A stretch of 32,301 nt of DNA, taken from NCBI GenBank assembly GCA_026390495.1, contig JAPLFV010000278.1:1-32301 (forward strand), read 5' to 3'. Under the pieces are notes generated by a model, which did no database searches, had not been told where the DNA came from, and saw only the letters and a list, made by a program, of their open reading frames with translations. Shown piece after piece: positions 16,827 to 25,816 of this stretch. Origin of the DNA: Pseudomonadota bacterium. GTDB lineage: Bacteria; Bdellovibrionota_B; Oligoflexia; Oligoflexales; RGVZ01. The stretch's first letter is position 1, and every line of letters begins with the position of its first letter. The translations under genes and the position numbers were made by a program.

Positions 16827-18257
16827 TTAATACTTAGCTTTTCTAATGGCATTCTCAACTCTCGGCAAGACCTCCTTCAATTCACTTAGGTTCAGCGACG
16901 AAAAGCCAAACCTTAGGTGAGTTGAGCGGTGACCATGGAATCTAAACTCTGATTCTGCAGAAATCTTAATGTTTCGTTTGAGGAGTTCTCGCGAAATTTC
17001 ATCAGCATCCCGCCTGGTATCAACCCAAACACATAAACCGCCATTTGGAGTATTGAATTCAATATTCAAAGAGTCTTTCCACCTTTGTAGGGCTTCAATC
17101 AAGAAATAATAGCGTTCCTGGTAAATGCGTCGCATGCGCCGCAAATGAACAAGAAAGGTGTCGTTTCGCATCCAGGAGGCCACAGCAATCTGCGCCAATG
17201 AATTGGTTTGCCTATTCAGTGTTCTCTTCAGAAAAGACAGTTCATCAGAAAAGTTTGGATGTGTCGCAATGGCGCCCAATCTAAGTCCCGGAAACAAAGA
17301 TTTGGACATTGAACATACGTAGAATGAATTTGCACATTGGGTCGAAATTGATGGCGGAGGTATTTTTGTGTAATGAAAATCATAGTCAAAGTCGTCTTCA
17401 ATAATGGCAAAATGATTCTTAAGAGCCAAGGATGACAAAATCTGACGCCTTTGAAATGACAATGCCACCGTTGTCGGGTACTGATGGAGAGGTGTCAAAT
17501 AGACAGCTTTTATTCTATGCTTCTTCACATATTCTGCAATTTCCAGGACACTAAGCCCTTCAGAATCCAAGGTAACATACTTTATTTTTACTCCCATTGA
17601 CTGAAAAATATCTCGGATTGGCGGATATCCCAATTCCTCCATGACAACTGTGTCACCAGGCTGACACAGCATTCTAGTCAATAGGAATACCGCTTCTTGA
17701 GATCCGTTGGTAATCAATAACTCTCTTTTTGCAATTCCACGGCTTTTTAACAAATGTTCTTGGTACTGCTCTCGAAAAGCTTTGATTCCATTCGGCTCTC
17801 CATATGTGAGATTTGCTGCAAAAGTCTTTTTTAGCCCTGCGCCAACTGCTCTGCGAAAATCCTCCATTGGAAACAATCGCAAATCGGGGTTACCTGCATT
17901 AAATTCAAAACCACATCTAACTTGCTCTGGCTCTGGCGATCTAGGCTTAAAACTGGATAGCTTCAATGTATGATTGCCAAGAATTTGTTTCTGAGATGAA
18001 TCAACGAATAGAAGAGGCACATCTTTAGAGACTCGATATCGCTTCCGCTCGTTGGATTCTAGCCATCCTTCGCGAACCAGTTCACGCATTGAATTCAGGA
18101 CAGTTAATCGGCTGCATCGAAATTTTTTTGCGAGATCTCTTGTAGATGGTATGGTTTCAACTTCTACATAATGTCCACTTTGAATCAAATCGATAATATA
18201 TTTTTGGATTATTTTTGATTTTGTTTTCAATCTAAAAATCGGATACCTAGGTTTCAT
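16827..18257 (-). CDS. MocR/GabR-type regulator (GntR wHTH fused to aminotransferase-like domain)
   Basis: The protein has 476 residues, the usual MocR length. The GntR winged helix-turn-helix is at about residues 12-78 (TIPSTRDLAKKFRCSRLTVLNSMREL). A class I aminotransferase-like domain follows: TPLHQYPTTVALS, EDDFDYDFHY (287-296) and SMSKSLFPGLRLG, where K319 is the expected PLP lysine. MocR proteins are PLP-binding transcription factors that control vitamin B6, amino-acid or GABA metabolism genes. ATG 18257 has AGGTAA upstream. It is divergent from an acetyltransferase gene across 144 bases that hold four CTGGTA boxes, so it probably controls both itself and that gene. The effector is unknown. 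Confidence 0.92.
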   Translation of the reverse strand: MKPRYPIFRLKTKSKIIQKYIIDLIQSGHYVEVETIPSTRDLAKKFRCSRLTVLNSMRELVREGWLESNERKRYRVSKDVPLLFVDSSQKQILGNHTLKLSSFKPRSPEPEQVRCGFEFNAGNPDLRLFPMEDFRRAVGAGLKKTFAANLTYGEPNGIKAFREQYQEHLLKSRGIAKRELLITNGSQEAVFLLTRMLCQPGDTVVMEELGYPPIRDIFQSMGVKIKYVTLDSEGLSVLEIAEYVKKHRIKAVYLTPLHQYPTTVALSFQRRQILSSLALKNHFAIIEDDFDYDFHYTKIPPPSISTQCANSFYVCSMSKSLFPGLRLGAIATHPNFSDELSFLKRTLNRQTNSLAQIAVASWMRNDTFLVHLRRMRRIYQERYYFLIEALQRWKDSLNIEFNTPNGGLCVWVDTRRDADEISRELLKRNIKISAESEFRFHGHRSTHLRFGFSSLNLSELKEVLPRVENAIRKAKY

Positions 18258-18281
18258 AATTTACCTCAGCGAGCTCAGTAT

Positions 18282-18356
18282 CTGGTAAACAGATTATTTT
18301 AGTGCCTGCATCTGGTATAGTATAATTATTAAAACTGGTATATTGCAACATACCAG
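18282..18356. promoter_or_regulatory. CTGGTA box array and divergent promoters
   Basis: CTGGTA occurs directly at 18282-18287, 18312-18317 and 18335-18340, and inverted (TACCAG) at 18351-18356. The last two with one more base form a dyad CTGGTAT/ATACCAG. For the MocR gene a minus-strand promoter is visible: -35 TTGCAA (complement of 18343-18348), 18-base spacer, -10 TATACT (complement of 18319-18324). TATAAT at 18321-18326 may be the -10 of the acetyltransferase gene. The core TGGTAT is the complement of ATACCA, the direct repeat reported for Bacillus GabR. Boxes overlie both promoters. Confidence 0.7.
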
Positions 18357-18401
18357 CATAAAGCATTAGATTTCACCTTATCAACAATGAGGAGTAATCC
18401 A

Positions 18402-19016
18402 ATGGACAACATTGAATGGTCAAAGCCAGTCATTTTGAAATCAAGACGAGTTCACCTAGCACCTACAATCATGGATCATCTTGATGGTCTCTGTAATGCT
18501 ATCCTGACAGGAGTTTCCTGGCACATAGATTTCTGGCCATTAAATTCAAGGCAGCAAATTGAGGCAAAAATCCTGAATGAAGCAATTCTAGGTCGAAAGC
18601 AAAGGGAGTTTAACTGCTTTACCATTCAATTGGCAGAGTCCCAAGAAATTGTCGGAATGACCTCCTTGCGAAGCTTCAATCAAAGACATAGCAATTTGGA
18701 GATTGGAGCAAGTGTCGTCGGATCCAAATGGCAGCGAACATTTGTCAATACAGAAGCAAAAGGTCTACTGCTAAAGTATTGCTTTGAAGACTTGAAGGTT
18801 AACCGAGTATTCTTCAATGTCGATTCCTTAAACTTTAAATCTCATCAAGCGGTACTCAGATTGGGCGCCAAATATGAAGGAGAATTGCGCCATTCATGGA
18901 TTCAGCAGGATGGTGTGCGACGAGATCGCAAGATCTACTCCATTTTGGACTTTGAATGGCCTTCAATCCAAAAACACTTGAATTGGCTGTTGAAATGTCA
19001 CGATCAGAGATCTTGA
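18402..19016 (+). CDS. RimJ/RimL-like GNAT N-acetyltransferase
   Basis: The protein has 204 residues. ATG 18402 follows AGGAG at seven bases; an ATG at 18387 would begin before that site. The pattern matches GNAT acetyltransferases of the RimJ/RimL type: IGASVVGSKWQRTFVNTEAK, the RVFFNVDSLNFKSHQAVLRLGAKYEGELR stretch split over the acetyl-CoA site, and a terminal RDRKIYSILDFEWPSI. Such enzymes acetylate protein N-termini, amino acids, antibiotics or polyamines. The divergent MocR regulator suggests an inducible detoxifying or metabolic role, but the substrate is unknown. Confidence 0.9.
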   Translation: MDNIEWSKPVILKSRRVHLAPTIMDHLDGLCNAILTGVSWHIDFWPLNSRQQIEAKILNEAILGRKQREFNCFTIQLAESQEIVGMTSLRSFNQRHSNLEIGASVVGSKWQRTFVNTEAKGLLLKYCFEDLKVNRVFFNVDSLNFKSHQAVLRLGAKYEGELRHSWIQQDGVRRDRKIYSILDFEWPSIQKHLNWLLKCHDQRS

Positions 19017-19041
19017 GACATGCACTGGCTTCGTCATTGCC

Positions 19042-19066
19042 TTAGGTTTTGATTTACAAAACCTAA
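19042..19066. terminator. 10-bp hairpin between convergent genes
   Basis: Arms TTAGGTTTTG (19042-19051) and CAAAACCTAA (19057-19066) are perfectly complementary around loop ATTTA. It lies after the acetyltransferase stop and beyond the NHL lipoprotein stop. No T-run follows on either strand, so terminator function is a guess. Half of it belongs to the pbpC-end copy at 19051-19091. Confidence 0.45.
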
Positions 19067-19091
19067 CTCACTTCAACACGCTTAGTCGCAA
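19051..19091 (-). repeat. Direct repeat copy A: relic of the pbpC 3' end
   Basis: 41 bases match 22573-22613 in the same orientation with five differences. In the reverse direction it reads as the last codons of pbpC: KRVEVS then a stop, compared with RRVEVSAVL in pbpC. It has no promoter or start and lies between two convergent genes, so it is a remnant or duplication, not a gene. Confidence 0.75.
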
Positions 19092-19167
19092 ATCCTGTTT
19101 TTTATTCTAGATAAAACACGACAAATTGGATTTTTGGCCGCGGCACTTTCCAAGACCACCAAGATGT

Positions 19168-22100
19168 TTACGGCGCGGGACGAACGATGATACGGTTGTT
19201 TGATTTGTCTGAAATGAATATTTGTGCTCCCAATTTAATGATAGACGCAGGTGCATTTAGAGACGTTTCCGAAAAGCCCCCAAAGTTAACGGTGTTGGTC
19301 GTCAAGGTTGTTTGACCCAAAACTACATCCGCGGCCTGTCCGTTTGTTGTAGGAATTGTATTCCAAACTAAAATTCTATTGTTTCCGCCGTCTGCAACAT
19401 AGAGCTTGGTACCATCGCTATAAACGGAAGTTGGACTTGACAGGCTAGACGCGGAAACACCGCCATTATTGGCAGTATTGCTGGTCAGATTTGGCTGACC
19501 AAGCGCAAAACTAGCGGACTGTCCGGATACCGTTGGCATCGCGTTCCATACCAGAACTCTGTGATTGGAAGCGTCAGCAATAAACAGTTTGGTACCGTCG
19601 CTAAAAATGCCGGTTGGTCCTGATAACGTAGATCCCGACAGCCCTCCAGTATTTGCGGTTACAGTCGTCAAATTCGGTTGTCCAAGTGCGAAATTCGCGG
19701 CTTGACCAGAAGAAGTCGGTAGGGCATTCCAAACAAGGACTCGGTGGGATGTCAAATCTGAGACGAACAACTTCGTGCCGACACTAAATACATCTGACGG
19801 TACATCAAGTCCCGTTGCGGTGAATCCTGAGGTATTTGAAACAAGATCAGGTTGCCCCAAGGCAAAGTCCGCTGCCTGACCATTCGACGTCGGAATGGAG
19901 TTCCAAACCAATACTCTGGCATTTGTCGAGTCTGCCACAAACAACTTTGTGCCATTCGAAAAAACTCCGTATGGGTTACTCAATGTCGACCCGGATATAC
20001 TTGGAGTGTTGATCGTTCTCGTTGAGAAGCTGCTCTGACCCAGCACCACGTTAGCAGCCTGCCCAGAAGACGTAGGAATGCTATTCCAAACCAGAATTCG
20101 GTGATTTATCCGATCAGCAACGAACAGTCTTGTACCGTCACTTTGAATAGCTTGAGGTGATCTCAAACTATTGGATGCAGGCAGCACATGATTTGCTGTT
20201 GACTGTGAAAAATCTGTCTGACCGAGAACAAAACTCGCGCTTTCACCGGAGGTAGTAGGAATCGAGTTCCACACTAGAACACGATTGTTTACATAGTCAG
20301 CGACAAACAATTTTGAGCCGTCACTGTAAGTGGAGCAAGCGAAATTTACAGTAGATCCTGAAATGCCTCCATTATTTCCTGTGTTTGAACTAAAATTGGG
20401 CTGACCTAACACATAGTCTGCGGCCTGCCCAGTTGTTGTCGGAATTGTGTTCCAAACAAGAATCCGACTATTGAACATGTCCGCTACAAACATTTTTGTA
20501 CCCACAACAAAAACGCCGTATGGTTGGTTCACTGAAGTACTAGACAATCCGCCGCTATTAGAAGCGAAAGATGTAAAGTTAGTCTGCCCTAGAACCAAAT
20601 CCGGAGCCTGCCCGGAAACAGTTGGCATGGTGTTCCATATCAAAATTCTATTGTTATAAGTATCTGCAACAATCAATTTTGTGCCGGTGCTATACACTCC
20701 ACCGGGTAAATACAGCCCGGTTGCGGTGGCACTCGACGAAACATGCGCGACTAGATCGACCTGACCTAAAGCAATGTTGGCTGGCGCAGCTGTGGAGGTC
20801 GGAATGGTATTCCAAATTAAAATCCGGTTATTACTGTAGTCAGAGACGAAAAGCCGAGTGCCATCGCCAACCACGGTCCACGGACCATTTAATGTAGTAG
20901 CTGAAGCACTCCCTCCTCCGCCATTTGCGGTCATTGATGTAAAATTAACTTGTCCCAAAACAAAATCAGCAGCTTGACCTGAGCTTGTGGGAATTGAGTT
21001 CCACGCAAGAACGCGGTTATTTAGACGATCAACAACAAAGAGCTTCGTACCATCACTGTAAATTCCAGTTGGAGTATTCAAGGTTGACGCAGATATTCCT
21101 CCGTTGTTTGCGGTCGTAGAAAACAAATCTGGCTGACCCAAAGCAAAACTCGCGGCCTGACCCGAGGCCGTCGGAATAGTATTCCAAACAAGAACTCGAT
21201 GGTTCCCACTGTCACAAACAAATAGCTTTCCACCTACGATTATTGTCGACACAGGTGTGCTCATTCCTTTTTCCATATGCGCCATTGACACCGACGATGA
21301 CTGACCGAGTGCAAATGTTCCGCGCAGAGTAAGATTGAAGGAGCTTTGCGCGCTACGATTAGATGAATTTGAAACAGTAACCGTAAGCGTCACATTTCCA
21401 ACAGCAGTTGAAACTGGGGTCACAACTGCTGTGCATGTCGGATAGGTGCCGCCCCATACAACGCTTCCTGGCAAAACTAAAGAATGGTCTGAAGATGATA
21501 GACTTAAAAATGAACTGCTACAGTCCAACGTAGAACCTGTGTCGCCGATGGTAAAGGGAATCGCGGAGGTCGACGAATTTACATCGACACTTTGCGTTGA
21601 AATGGCGGAAATTGTAGGAGTCGTCAACGCTACGGAACCAGAGGTCGCCGTTGATGCCACGCCATTTATGACTAACGCTTTATTTGCGCCAAGGCTATTG
21701 GCCTCACCAGGACCGGGCAATTTCAAACTCACGGAAACTCCAAAGCTGTCAATAATAGTACCTGAATTCAAAGCCAGAGAGCTCGTCGACAGGTAGTCGA
21801 GATCAGTTGAGGAATGAGCAGATGCGACGGTGTAATTAAATGTCAACGTCTTGCTTCCGCTTCCAGCAGAGTAATCTACAATGGCATCCACGGAACCCGT
21901 CTCAAGAGTTAATGAAGGATTTCCTTTGACAAAAACCACCTCCGAAAAATTGACCTGAATCGCAATGGCATCGCCTGTGATGTATCTGCCGTCCGCTTTG
22001 TCAGCGGAAACAGAGATTAGTTTTACATTAGAAGCTGCATTTTTTTTGCCGGTTCGTTTTGAGATCTTAAATGAAGATTCACATCCAAACAGCAAAAGCA

Positions 22101-22188
22101 AAAAAGTAAAAACCTGAATCGCGATTGTACAAGACAAAATTCTAAAGGAAGGTTTTTCACCATATTTGAAGACTTGAAACAGCTTCAT
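19168..22188 (-). CDS. Lipoprotein with about 12 NHL-like beta-propeller repeats
   Basis: The protein has 1006 residues. ATG 22188 has AAGGGAA upstream; an in-frame ATG at 22218 has none. The signal peptide ends in lipobox LLFGC with Cys 36. Residues about 55-165 form a beta module (GDAIAIQVNFSEVVFVKG, then LTFNYTVA and LDY) of the bacterial Ig-like type. A linker with two Cys follows. From about residue 300 to the end there are some 12 repeats of about 60 residues with the NHL core: GTKLFVADxxNNRVLVWNxIPT, then GQAAxFxLGQ. Twelve blades would fit two six-bladed propellers. It is probably anchored to the outer membrane and binds protein or polysaccharide. The gene is bracketed by copies of the pbpC 3' end. 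Confidence 0.9.
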   Translation of the reverse strand: MKLFQVFKYGEKPSFRILSCTIAIQVFTFLLLLFGCESSFKISKRTGKKNAASNVKLISVSADKADGRYITGDAIAIQVNFSEVVFVKGNPSLTLETGSVDAIVDYSAGSGSKTLTFNYTVASAHSSTDLDYLSTSSLALNSGTIIDSFGVSVSLKLPGPGEANSLGANKALVINGVASTATSGSVALTTPTISAISTQSVDVNSSTSAIPFTIGDTGSTLDCSSSFLSLSSSDHSLVLPGSVVWGGTYPTCTAVVTPVSTAVGNVTLTVTVSNSSNRSAQSSFNLTLRGTFALGQSSSVSMAHMEKGMSTPVSTIIVGGKLFVCDSGNHRVLVWNTIPTASGQAASFALGQPDLFSTTANNGGISASTLNTPTGIYSDGTKLFVVDRLNNRVLAWNSIPTSSGQAADFVLGQVNFTSMTANGGGGSASATTLNGPWTVVGDGTRLFVSDYSNNRILIWNTIPTSTAAPANIALGQVDLVAHVSSSATATGLYLPGGVYSTGTKLIVADTYNNRILIWNTMPTVSGQAPDLVLGQTNFTSFASNSGGLSSTSVNQPYGVFVVGTKMFVADMFNSRILVWNTIPTTTGQAADYVLGQPNFSSNTGNNGGISGSTVNFACSTYSDGSKLFVADYVNNRVLVWNSIPTTSGESASFVLGQTDFSQSTANHVLPASNSLRSPQAIQSDGTRLFVADRINHRILVWNSIPTSSGQAANVVLGQSSFSTRTINTPSISGSTLSNPYGVFSNGTKLFVADSTNARVLVWNSIPTSNGQAADFALGQPDLVSNTSGFTATGLDVPSDVFSVGTKLFVSDLTSHRVLVWNALPTSSGQAANFALGQPNLTTVTANTGGLSGSTLSGPTGIFSDGTKLFIADASNHRVLVWNAMPTVSGQSASFALGQPNLTSNTANNGGVSASSLSSPTSVYSDGTKLYVADGGNNRILVWNTIPTTNGQAADVVLGQTTLTTNTVNFGGFSETSLNAPASIIKLGAQIFISDKSNNRIIVRPAP

Positions 22189-22572
22189 TTTTGATTCCCT
22201 TTTAGTGTCACCAGCCAATCCATGAAAAGTGGAATTGGGGACCCAAGTTTTGCACCAATACTATATAGGGATTCGGCATCTATCCTAAAAAACTAAGTGA
22301 CACCTGGTTTGGATATCTAACTATCTGTAAATATTGCGTTTAAAAAACCCAAGGGACTCACGAATGGAAGATTTACAAGTATCACCCGAGAGCATTGCGC
22401 TGGAAAACTCAGTACTTTGCACGAGCTGAATCTAGAGGGGTTGGATTAACTTTATAATCAACCCTAGACCATTGTGGATTAACCTTATTGATCGTAAAGC
22501 AGAATATTGAAATGCATCACCCAAGCCATTCCAAATCAGTGTCCTCTTAGGATCCATCTAACTCAAGACGTC
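22189..22572. other. Intergenic region upstream of the NHL lipoprotein gene
   Basis: No convincing gene. A 21-codon frame (22364-22429, +) has AAGGGA upstream but no similarity that I recognise. GGATTAAC occurs twice (22443-22450 and 22476-22483), each followed by a TTAT...ATC pattern, 33 bases apart, so it could be a tandem regulator site. The promoter of the NHL gene (minus strand) must lie here. Confidence 0.4.
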
Positions 22573-22613
22573 GATTTACAAAACCGCACTCACTTCAACA
22601 CGCCTCGTTGCAA
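22573..22613 (-). repeat. pbpC: Direct repeat copy B: functional pbpC 3' end
   Basis: This is the last 38 bases of pbpC plus the three bases after it. It matches 19051-19091 with five differences in 41. Because this copy is in an intact gene, the other is taken as the derived one. Confidence 0.75.
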
Positions 22614-25050
22614 CTCGGCCCTTTTCGTCTACAACTCTGACGTCAAAGACACCCGGTTTATAGTCCCACATGAGAGTTTTTTCCGAATGAGAACCTGAGG
22701 GATTGGATGAACCGATAAACACATCATCAATAAACCAATTCAAAGTTCCACTATCCGGCAAGCTCTTTGCATCCAATGGCAATGCATCACTGGTTCGCAA
22801 TGATTCAATGGGCCTCTTGTAAATGAGATATGCTTGCGGTGACGTGATCTCAAGATCTACGAACTCTGGTTTTGAGCCTGACTCTACGACTGACGTTTGA
22901 GCGCAGCCACTTTCGAATGGTGGCAATGTTCCAATTTTTATGCCGACTTTTGCCAAATACTGATAAACATGACTAGGCCACATTTCAAAAGATTCTGCGC
23001 GATACTGACTCGGATCCAAACTTGAAACATCTAAAGGGCACTTCAATTTGCCAGTGTGAATATTGACTTCATACCGACCGTGAATGGGGCATGGCCTATA
23101 GGGCGACACGCCCGGAATTGAGTCCACCAACACTGTTTGATTGCAACCAGGGCCAGGTAGATCTCCAGAGAGAGCACAAACTTTCAATCGAACCAAATTC
23201 AAATCCTTCGTTTTTTTAGAAAGTTTTACCGAAGGTATTGATTTCAGGGAGGACAAAACGTCGGAAACTTTAAACCATAAAGGAGCTGCGACTTCGCGCC
23301 CTACGAGACTGTTGTTTGGGATCCCTTTAAAATCTCCCAACCAAACTCCGATAACATATTCGCCCACGGTTCCAACTGTCCAAGCATCGTGAAATCCAAA
23401 GGACGTTCCGGTTTTCCAAGCAGCCTTATCTTTATTCATAGATTGGTCAGTCGTTTGGCTTCCTCGCATCACAATATCGTCAACGCGATTCTGAGTTTGG
23501 AGCATCTTTTTGACAATCAAATTTGATTCGGGACTTAAAAATTGAGAGTCGATCTTATCAGGAAAATTAGCTTGATTAGGGGATTGCAGGAAATGTAACC
23601 TCTTCACTTTGCCTTCTTGAAAAAACATTGAATATAACTGCACCAATTCCCACATTGACATCTCTACCCCACCAACTGCCATCGGTAGACCATAGGCACT
23701 AACGTCACGCTTTAAGGAAACCCCCGCATTCAATAATCGATCATACAATTGGTTCACACCAACTTCTTTTAAAAGAGCAATTGCCGGAATATTGCGGCTA
23801 CGTGTTAATGCTTCGGTAGCAGAAATTGGACCTACAAAATCACGATCATAATTTTCTGGATCATAGACACCATAAGAGTTAGGAACATCAAAGAGCACTG
23901 ACTGGGAATTGATGATTCCCGCATCCAGTGCCAATCCAAAAATAAAAGGCTTAAGAGTTGAACCTGGAGATCGTTTAGCTCGTATCCCGTCTACTTGACC
24001 TTGAATGGAAGTATCAAAAAAATTAGCCGAACCAATGTAGGATTTAACAGTCATCGTTGGACCGTGAACAACCAAAATGGCTCCGTTATTAATTTTATTC
24101 TTTGCAAGGACTGAAAGTTCTTGGGTAAGAACCTCTCTTAAGGTCCGTTGCAAACTCAGATTCAAAGTGGTTTTTACTGTTCCAGAGCTATAGACCGTAG
24201 GAGACGGAATCATCGCTTCCAATCTTTCCGTTAAATGTGACGCTTGGTGTAACAGACTTTGAGAGGCGGCACCTTGAATGGATTGCGCCTGCTCCCATAA
24301 CTGATCGCATTGAAGTTTGGGAATATGTTGTTCAGAACAATAGGATCTGGTCAATAGCAGCAAACTCTTCAAATGAGTCGACGTAAGAACATTTGCGTTG
24401 GATAAATCCCTATGAACGGGATTCTGTGGCACCAATACAAGTCTAAGAGCCTCTGCTTCAGTCAGATCTATGGACTCTTTATTAAAGTAGATCCAGGATG
24501 CCGCTCCGACTCCCTCGATGCTGGCTCCGAAAGGAGCCAAATTGAGATAGCCTTCCAGAATCTCATTTTTTGACAAATGGGATTCCAAGCCAATAGCTAG
24601 CCAAATTTGCTTTAACTTTCCTGCCGGTGTCTTCGTATCCAGTCGCCAAATCATTCGAGCTAATTGCATTGAGAGGGTTGAACCGCCACCTGCTCCGGAT
24701 TGACTTCGGAAGTACTGCCATGCAGATCTAGCAACTGAAAGGTAATTAATGCCAGGATGAAAGTAAAACCAGCGATCCTCTTTCAATATCAATTGAGTCT
24801 TCAGATGATTTGGAAATCCATCAAGGCCAGTCCACAATCTAAATCGCCCATCTTTTGAGGTTGTCAAACGCAAAAGGTCTCCTCTTTCATCGGTGTAAGC
24901 CTTTGAAAAAGTCATTTGCCGAATAACACCAAGGTCAGTGCTATGATATGCAATCTGCTGCACCAAAAAGAGACCTATAGCGTAGGCTGCGGTCAAATAG
25001 AACAGTCCAGATCGCAGGCCCCTAGCGAGCTTTAATAGTGATTGATCCAC
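22576..25050 (-). CDS. pbpC: Penicillin-binding protein 1C (glycosyltransferase/transpeptidase)
   Basis: The protein has 824 residues. It is a class A PBP anchored by one N-terminal helix (about 14-33). The GT51 glycosyltransferase has EDRWFYFHPG (catalytic E91) and GAGGGSTLSMQLAR (119-132). The transpeptidase has SPGSTLKP (Ser364, Lys367), SRN (418-420) and KTGT (546-549). A C-terminal domain (about 735-824) corresponds to the PBP1C-specific BiPBP_C domain. All catalytic residues that I can place are present, so it should be active in periplasmic peptidoglycan synthesis. It starts at GTG 25050 with AGAGG upstream and overlaps the A2M C-terminal ORF by 29 bases, so the two are translationally linked. 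PBP1C commonly pairs with bacterial alpha-2-macroglobulin. Confidence 0.95.
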   Translation of the reverse strand: MDQSLLKLARGLRSGLFYLTAAYAIGLFLVQQIAYHSTDLGVIRQMTFSKAYTDERGDLLRLTTSKDGRFRLWTGLDGFPNHLKTQLILKEDRWFYFHPGINYLSVARSAWQYFRSQSGAGGGSTLSMQLARMIWRLDTKTPAGKLKQIWLAIGLESHLSKNEILEGYLNLAPFGASIEGVGAASWIYFNKESIDLTEAEALRLVLVPQNPVHRDLSNANVLTSTHLKSLLLLTRSYCSEQHIPKLQCDQLWEQAQSIQGAASQSLLHQASHLTERLEAMIPSPTVYSSGTVKTTLNLSLQRTLREVLTQELSVLAKNKINNGAILVVHGPTMTVKSYIGSANFFDTSIQGQVDGIRAKRSPGSTLKPFIFGLALDAGIINSQSVLFDVPNSYGVYDPENYDRDFVGPISATEALTRSRNIPAIALLKEVGVNQLYDRLLNAGVSLKRDVSAYGLPMAVGGVEMSMWELVQLYSMFFQEGKVKRLHFLQSPNQANFPDKIDSQFLSPESNLIVKKMLQTQNRVDDIVMRGSQTTDQSMNKDKAAWKTGTSFGFHDAWTVGTVGEYVIGVWLGDFKGIPNNSLVGREVAAPLWFKVSDVLSSLKSIPSVKLSKKTKDLNLVRLKVCALSGDLPGPGCNQTVLVDSIPGVSPYRPCPIHGRYEVNIHTGKLKCPLDVSSLDPSQYRAESFEMWPSHVYQYLAKVGIKIGTLPPFESGCAQTSVVESGSKPEFVDLEITSPQAYLIYKRPIESLRTSDALPLDAKSLPDSGTLNWFIDDVFIGSSNPSGSHSEKTLMWDYKPGVFDVRVVDEKGRVATRRVEVSAVL

Positions 25051-25816
25051 CTTTGCCTCTAAAAATTTTATCTTCTATATACATCGATTTCGCATAAGTA
25101 GGTGGTACGTAAAATGTTCCCGAAGCCGTTGCGCGAATCTTATAAAAAATTTGAGTCACCTCATCCAACAAACTTCCATAGACAACGACTCGGTCTTCCC
25201 TGGCATCGATATTTTCAAATCTGAAATTTGAAATTGAACCGAAGTTTGGACCCGCAAATGCCTTTGTCACGCCTAATAATCTATCAAAAATTGACCCAAA
25301 ATCGCCTTCTCCGGAACCCTCTTCCGGCATTCCCCCCTCTACATCTCCCTCTTCTCGCTGAATTTCATCCTCGTAAGGAGACGAATGACTATCTCCGGCA
25401 CTGACTATCTGAGATGGCAGGGAATCAAGTTGTAGCTCTGTTCCTCCTGGAAGTAGGTCGACAATAGCCATGTTCGACAAAGTCCCTTTTAGAGAACGCG
25501 CCAAAACTCGTACTTCGATCTCATCTCCCACTACAAATGAATCTGACTCCTTACCATTGACAACGTAGTAGCGTTTCAGCTCCATGCCGTTTTCAATTTC
25601 TTTAACAGATTTTTCTCGATCAAATCCATTCTGCACAATATTCATGTAGATCGGAAGTGCCCCGCCACTCCTGTTTATCGAAATACTTTTGGCTTCCACA
25701 GGAATATTTCCGGTCAAAATCGACTCGCCAGAAAGCTTTACATCAAAAGATTTATTGGATTGATCCATGAAAGACGATGAAAAATCCTTTGTTGCACTCG
25801 CACCATTCAGTGGCAA
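25022..25816 (-). CDS. Alpha-2-macroglobulin C-terminal fragment (separate frame)
   Basis: 264 codons from a TTG without a ribosome site, overlapping the 3' end of the large A2M ORF by 10 bases in another frame. The end, GTFYVPPTYAKSMYIEDKIF, is the typical final segment of bacterial A2M. The frame extends upstream to codons AGWTALAIGAYSS, which continue the thioester-domain helices of the large ORF. An acidic insert (EDEIQREEGDVEGG) lies near the middle. It is thus the missing C-terminus of the A2M protein after a frameshift near 25857-25864. It has no signal peptide, so alone it would stay in the cytoplasm. It may be produced by frameshifting, be phase-variable, or reflect a real disruption or a sequencing error. 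Confidence 0.75.
   Translation of the reverse strand: MPLNGASATKDFSSSFMDQSNKSFDVKLSGESILTGNIPVEAKSISINRSGGALPIYMNIVQNGFDREKSVKEIENGMELKRYYVVNGKESDSFVVGDEIEVRVLARSLKGTLSNMAIVDLLPGGTELQLDSLPSQIVSAGDSHSSPYEDEIQREEGDVEGGMPEEGSGEGDFGSIFDRLLGVTKAFAGPNFGSISNFRFENIDAREDRVVVYGSLLDEVTQIFYKIRATASGTFYVPPTYAKSMYIEDKIFRGKGGSITIKAR

Noticed and set aside
19300-21300. Regular DNA repeats about 180 bases apart, CRISPR-like at first sight
   Set aside because: They are in-frame codons of the NHL blades, with imperfect units far longer than CRISPR repeats.
21446-21796. 116-codon plus-strand ORF inside the NHL lipoprotein gene
   Set aside because: Antisense shadow of the Ig-like and linker region; no ribosome site.
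22364-22429. 21-codon frame with AAGGGA upstream, near the NHL lipoprotein gene
   Set aside because: Too short to support, opposite in strand to both neighbours, so it cannot be a leader peptide for either.
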